Source of the DNA: Streptomyces roseolus
Lineage (GTDB): Bacteria; Actinomycetota; Actinomycetes; Streptomycetales; Streptomycetaceae
Direction of reading: 5' to 3'
NCBI RefSeq assembly: GCF_014649855.1
Contig: NZ_BMTV01000007.1
Coordinates: 1-64,000, forward strand
DNA: 64,000 nt
The notes under the pieces were generated by a model. It ran no database searches. It worked only from the letters and a program-made list of their open reading frames with translations, and had not been told where the DNA came from. Positions 60,567 through 64,000 of the stretch are shown in pieces (the stretch's first letter is position 1; each line of letters begins with the position of its first letter). Made by a program: the position numbers and the translations under genes.

Positions 60567-60941
60567 CTAGGGGGCGGCGGTGAGGGCCGCGGTGTGGGTG
60601 TCCATGCGGGTGGCCGCGAGGATGGCGGCGGAGGTGTCGGCGCGGGACGCGGCGACGAGCAGGGCCCGGCCGGCGAGGGCGTGGGCCTTGCGGTGGAGTG
60701 CCTCGGGGGAGGCGCCGCTCAGGGCGGCGTGCCGGGCGGGGGGCGCGCCGCGGAGCCGGGCCACCTGGCGGGCGATCTGCTCGCCGCCCTCGCCGTCGCC
60801 GAGCTCGTCGGTGACCGCGAGCAGGGCGGCGAGGTGGCCGGCGAGCTGGATGTCCAGCTCCTCCTCGCGGGAACGGTGCGGGATGGTGCCGGACTCGCCG
60901 GCCGTCGTGTGGACCGACTTGGTGCGGATCGGTTCGTACAT
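60567..60941 (-). CDS. Small conserved helical protein behind a Fur/PerR-like box
   Basis: 124 residues, cytosolic. MYEPIRTKSVHTTAGESGTI begins the protein, followed by SREEELDIQLAGHLAALLAV and a helical, alanine-rich C-terminus. It resembles a Streptomyces family that I associate with SCO4983, by memory only. AAGGAG eight bases before the ATG fixes the start; the upstream ATG is excluded. A TTAGA-N5-TCTAA inverted repeat lies about 40 bases before the start, suggesting control by a Fur-family regulator. Confidence 0.78.
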   Translation of the reverse strand: MYEPIRTKSVHTTAGESGTIPHRSREEELDIQLAGHLAALLAVTDELGDGEGGEQIARQVARLRGAPPARHAALSGASPEALHRKAHALAGRALLVAASRADTSAAILAATRMDTHTAALTAAP

Positions 60942-60979
60942 GGGGACGGCCTCCTTCACTGCTCGGAGACCAGCCTAGC

Positions 60980-60994
60980 TTAGATTCCGTCTAA
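60980..60994. promoter_or_regulatory. Fur/PerR-like inverted repeat
   Basis: TTAGATTCCGTCTAA is a perfect inverted repeat of five bases with a five-base centre, strikingly AT-rich for this genome. PerR/CatR-type boxes follow TTAGAATnATTCTAA, so arm sequences agree. On the leftward strand it overlaps a possible -10 region of the small gene. Confidence 0.55.
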
Positions 60995-61049
60995 AGTTGA
61001 TTCCGGTCCGGTTCGAGGGCGGGTCAAGAACGGGGCCCCGCAGCGGCCG

Positions 61050-62261
61050 TCAGTGCTGGCTGTAGCCGTCCAGGAAGCGGCCGATCCGCGTCACCGCGTC
61101 CGTGAGGTCCGCGACCGACGGCAGCGTGACGATCCGGAAGTGGTCGGGCTCGTGCCAGTTGAAGCCGGTCCCGTGCACCACCATGATCTTCTCGGCCCGC
61201 AGCAGGTCCAGGACCATCTGCCGGTCGTCCTTGACCTTGTAGACGTTCGGGTCGAGCCGCGGGAAGAGGTACAGCGCGCCCTTCGGCTTCACGCAGGTCA
61301 CGCCCGGGATCGAGGTCAGCAGCTCGTACGCCGTGTTCCGCTGCTCCAGGAGCCGCCCGCCCGGCAGCACCAGGTCCTCGATCGACTGCCGTCCCTGGAG
61401 GGCGGCGGCCACCGCGTGCTGGGCCGGCATGTTCGCGCACAGCCGCATGTTCGCGAGGATCGTCAGCCCCTCGATGTACGAGGAGGCGTGGTGCTTCGGG
61501 CCGCAGACCGCGAGCCACCCGGAGCGGAAACCGGCCACCCGGTAGTTCTTGCTCATGCCGTTGAAGGTGAGGCACAGCAGGTCGGGGGCGATCGCGGCGG
61601 TCGGGGTGTGGGTGGCGCCGTCGTAGAGGATCTTGTCGTAGATCTCGTCCGAGCAGACGACGAGGTCGTGGCGGCGGGCGAGGTCCGTGAGCGAGCGGAG
61701 CATCTCGTCGTCGTAGACGGCGCCGGTGGGGTTGTTCGGATTGATGATCACGATCGCCTTGGTGCGGTCGGTGATCTTCCGCTCGATGTCGGCGAGGTCC
61801 GGCATCCAGTCCGACTGCTCGTCGCAGCGGTAGTGCACCGCCGTACCGCCCGCGAGGGAGACGGACGCCGTCCACAGCGGGTAGTCGGGGGCCGGGACGA
61901 GCACCTCGTCGCCGTCGTCGAGCAGCGCCTGCATCGCCATCTGGATCAGCTCGGAGACGCCGTTGCCGAGGTAGACGTCCTCGACGGAGAGGTGGATGCC
62001 CTTGGTCTCGTAGTGGCTCATCACCGCGCGGCGGGCGGACAGCAGGCCCTTCGCGTCGCCGTAGCCGTGCGCCTCGGAGAGGTTCCGGAGGACGTCCTCC
62101 AGGATCGCGGGCGGACACTCGAAGCCGAAGGCGGCCGGGTTTCCGGTGTTGAGCTTGAGGATGCGATGACCCGCGGCTTCGAGCCGCATCGCCTCTTCGA
62201 GCACCGGGCCCCGGATTTCGTAACAGACGTTGGCGAGCTTCGTGGACTGGATCACCTGCAT
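61050..62261 (-). CDS. PLP-dependent aminotransferase, alanine aminotransferase type
   Basis: 403 residues of fold type I. Conserved blocks: LKLNTGNPAAFGFECPPAI, VLVPAPDYPLWTASVSLAGG, IINPNNPTGAVYDDEML, then the PLP lysine in FNGMSKNYRVAGFRSGWL (about 240) and the C-terminal arginine in FRIVTLP. The AlaA/YfbQ-like sequence suggests pyruvate and glutamate to alanine and 2-oxoglutarate. It starts at an ATG divergent from a small membrane gene. Regulatory sites were not seen. Confidence 0.92.
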   Translation of the reverse strand: MQVIQSTKLANVCYEIRGPVLEEAMRLEAAGHRILKLNTGNPAAFGFECPPAILEDVLRNLSEAHGYGDAKGLLSARRAVMSHYETKGIHLSVEDVYLGNGVSELIQMAMQALLDDGDEVLVPAPDYPLWTASVSLAGGTAVHYRCDEQSDWMPDLADIERKITDRTKAIVIINPNNPTGAVYDDEMLRSLTDLARRHDLVVCSDEIYDKILYDGATHTPTAAIAPDLLCLTFNGMSKNYRVAGFRSGWLAVCGPKHHASSYIEGLTILANMRLCANMPAQHAVAAALQGRQSIEDLVLPGGRLLEQRNTAYELLTSIPGVTCVKPKGALYLFPRLDPNVYKVKDDRQMVLDLLRAEKIMVVHGTGFNWHEPDHFRIVTLPSVADLTDAVTRIGRFLDGYSQH

Positions 62262-62368
62262 GACGAGAGCTTACGGCGGGTGGCGGCGGGACGCGTGGTG
62301 TTCTCGGCCACGTCGGGCGGGGGCGCGCCCGCTTCGGGTGATCGCCGCGCTCCCTAGAATGCGGGGCC

Positions 62369-62815
62369 ATGAGCTTCGAGGACCCTGAGAGACCCGCGCG
62401 CCGCCGGCACGCCTCCGCCCGGCGCGGGCGCGGGGCGGTGTGGCTGGTCGCCGTCGGCGGGGCCGCGGTGCTCGGCCTCGGCGCGGTGGCGCTGACCGGC
62501 GGGGGCGGGGGGAAGCGTCCGGCCGAACGGGAAGCCGACGGCGGCGGGGGGCTCCCCGCGCTGATCCAGCCGGACCCGGACCGGAGCGGTACGGCTCCGA
62601 CGCCGTCGCCCACGCCGTCGGCGAGCCGCGGCGCGAGCCGCCCGGCGGGCCCCGGGACGACGGTGACGCCCGACGCGTCCGCCACGACCTCCGCCGCGCC
62701 GTCCGCCACGGCGGCGCCGTCGAAGGAGGCCGCCCCGCGGACCGCCGCGCCCCGCCCCTCCGCGACGACCGGCAAGCCGGGGCGGGGGCGGGGGAACGGC
62801 AGGGGCCAGCGCTGA
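62369..62815 (+). CDS. Small membrane protein with Ser/Thr/Pro-rich outer tail
   Basis: 148 residues. A basic cytoplasmic N-terminus, one membrane helix (about 23-43) and a long disordered tail rich in Pro, Ser, Thr and Ala, ending in a Gly/Arg-rich GRGRGNGRGQR. Such tails are often O-mannosylated, and the next gene encodes a mannosyltransferase. No domain is recognised. It is divergent from the aminotransferase. Confidence 0.7.
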   Translation: MSFEDPERPARRRHASARRGRGAVWLVAVGGAAVLGLGAVALTGGGGGKRPAEREADGGGGLPALIQPDPDRSGTAPTPSPTPSASRGASRPAGPGTTVTPDASATTSAAPSATAAPSKEAAPRTAAPRPSATTGKPGRGRGNGRGQR

Positions 62816-62867
62816 GGCACCCCCGGCGGGGCGCCCGCCCTCCACGGGGACGGTAGGTTTGCAGGTC

Positions 62868-64000
62868 ATGTGGGTCGTGAGTGCTTCCGGATGTCGATGG
62901 CTGGGTGCGGGCGGATCGCTCGCCGTGGCCGTCGGCGGGTACGCGGCCGGGGCGCTGCCCGTGGTCGGCGGCGGAGCCCCGTGGGCCCCGCGGGAAGGCG
63001 CCGTCGAGACCGTCGGGGCCGTCGTCGCGGCGGTCGGGCTGACCCTGCTCGTCGCCGCCTGGTGGCGGTACGGCCTGCTCCTCGCGCGCGGCGCCCGCGA
63101 CCGGGTGCCGGTCACGCTCGCCGCGTGGGTCGCTCCGCTGCTGGCCGCCCCGCCGCTGCACAGCGCCGACGTCTACAGCTACGTCGCCCAGGGCGCGATG
63201 GTCCTGGAGGGCCACGACGTCTACGGCGCCGGACCCTCCGTGCTGGCGCCCGGGCAGCTCGGGGCGGACGCGGCGGCGAGCGTCGGCGGGAACTGGACCG
63301 ACACCCCGGCGCCGTACGGGCCCGTCTTCCTGCTCCTCGCGGAGGGCGTGGTGAAGCTGACCGGCGGGGCCGTCGTCCCGGCCGTCCTGCTGCTGCGGCT
63401 CGTCGCCGTCGGCGCGCTCGCCCTCACCGTCTGGGCGGTGCGCGGCTTCGGGCGCGGGGACGGGGCCCTGTGGCTCGCCGTGCTCAACCCGCTCTACCTG
63501 ATCCACGTCGTCGGCGGCGCCCACAACGACGGGCTCATGACCGGACTGATGCTCGGCGGGGTGCTGCTCGCCGTGCGCGGCCGGTGGGTCCTCGGCAGCG
63601 CCCTCGTCGGCTGCGCCGTGATGGTGAAGTCGCCGGCGGCAGTCGCGCTCCTCTTCGTCGCGGTGGTCGTCGCCCGGCGCGGCGGGCTCCTCAAGGGGCT
63701 GCTGCTCCCGCCGGCCGTCGCCGGCGCGGTGGCCGCCGGGGCGAGCCTGGTCTCCGGGACCGGCTTCGGCTGGCTGGGGACGCAGTCCGTCGCCGGGGCC
63801 ATCCACACCCCGCTCTCGCTCACCAGCGACCTCGGCCTGGCGCTCGGCACGCTCGTCGCCGACGACCCCGAGCCGGTCAAGGCGGTCGTCCAGAAGCTGG
63901 GGCTGCTCGCCGCCGCCGCGATCATCGCGGCCCTCGCGTGGCGGGCGTACCGGGGACGGATCGACCCCGTCCTCGGGCTCGGGTACGGGCTCGTCGCGCT
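62868..64000 (+). CDS. MptB-like polyprenyl-phosphomannose mannosyltransferase (partial)
   Basis: The gene runs off the right edge; 377 residues are visible. It is a GT-C type membrane protein with many helices. The first loop has LHSADVYSYVAQGAMVLEGH followed by DVYGAGPS, then GGNWTDTPAPYGPVFLLLAE and YLIHVVGGAHNDGLMTGLML, all typical of alpha-1,6-mannosyltransferases of the MptA/MptB family. These use polyprenyl-phosphomannose outside the membrane. ATG at GTCATGTGG is the best start; a GCAGG site is weak. C-terminus unseen. Confidence 0.85.
   Translation, partial: MWVVSASGCRWLGAGGSLAVAVGGYAAGALPVVGGGAPWAPREGAVETVGAVVAAVGLTLLVAAWWRYGLLLARGARDRVPVTLAAWVAPLLAAPPLHSADVYSYVAQGAMVLEGHDVYGAGPSVLAPGQLGADAAASVGGNWTDTPAPYGPVFLLLAEGVVKLTGGAVVPAVLLLRLVAVGALALTVWAVRGFGRGDGALWLAVLNPLYLIHVVGGAHNDGLMTGLMLGGVLLAVRGRWVLGSALVGCAVMVKSPAAVALLFVAVVVARRGGLLKGLLLPPAVAGAVAAGASLVSGTGFGWLGTQSVAGAIHTPLSLTSDLGLALGTLVADDPEPVKAVVQKLGLLAAAAIIAALAWRAYRGRIDPVLGLGYGLVA

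Overview
The window is very GC-rich with the codon bias, leaderless-looking gene spacing and gene content of a Streptomyces chromosome. It carries chaplins, rodlins, a MelC1/MelC2 tyrosinase pair, mycothiol amidase (mca), AccE and a short MmpB-like membrane protein. No transposase, integrase, prophage gene, CRISPR array, tRNA or rRNA was seen, and gene order on both flanks looks like chromosomal core.

Left core block (1-26847). Acyl-CoA carboxylase genes (biotin carboxylase start, accE, pccB) lie with maf, mmpB and birA. They are followed by an adenylate cyclase, an enoyl-CoA hydratase, a GGDEF protein and hutH. Next come an L,D-transpeptidase, an ABC-2 exporter, ilvA, a MarR regulator, a sigma-like/membrane pair, metB, msrA, greA, mca, a phosphoesterase-phosphopantetheinyl transferase pair and a DUF255 protein.

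Surface island (26924-52369). This is the accessory centre of the window. Three rodlins and three short chaplins are spread around an LCP-family polymer ligase, an ATP-grasp enzyme, a decayed flavin oxidoreductase and a GH26-like glycanase on a Pro-Lys-Glu stalk. Beside them is a nine-gene exopolysaccharide operon of Wzx/Wzy type (33775-44003): initiating phosphoglycosyltransferase, two glycosyltransferases, MurJ-like flippase, Wzy-like polymerase, Wzz-like protein, deacetylase, FemAB-like acyltransferase and a secreted protein. Further right are small secreted proteins, a Thr/Pro-repeat LPXTG wall protein, the tyrosinase pair, a VKOR-type disulfide enzyme and a second GH26-like protein. All three rodlins and at least two chaplins carry upstream motifs matching the sigma-BldN promoter pattern (GGAAC or CGTNNC, 16-17 bp, GTTGA), so I infer coordinated expression with aerial growth. 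The proposed system is a hydrophobic rodlet/chaplin sheath co-encoded with its own polysaccharide, wall ligase and glycanases.

Right core block (52335-64000). A TetR regulator and a hemolysin-III protein precede pckA (GTP-type PEP carboxykinase). Then comes a tightly coupled four-gene operon (solute-binding-like lipoprotein/membrane protein, TelA, solute-binding-VWA fusion, coiled-coil membrane protein). A small gene behind a Fur/PerR-like inverted repeat, an alanine-type aminotransferase, a small membrane protein and the start of an MptB-like mannosyltransferase finish the window.

All functional names come from motif reading and memory of families; no database search was run.
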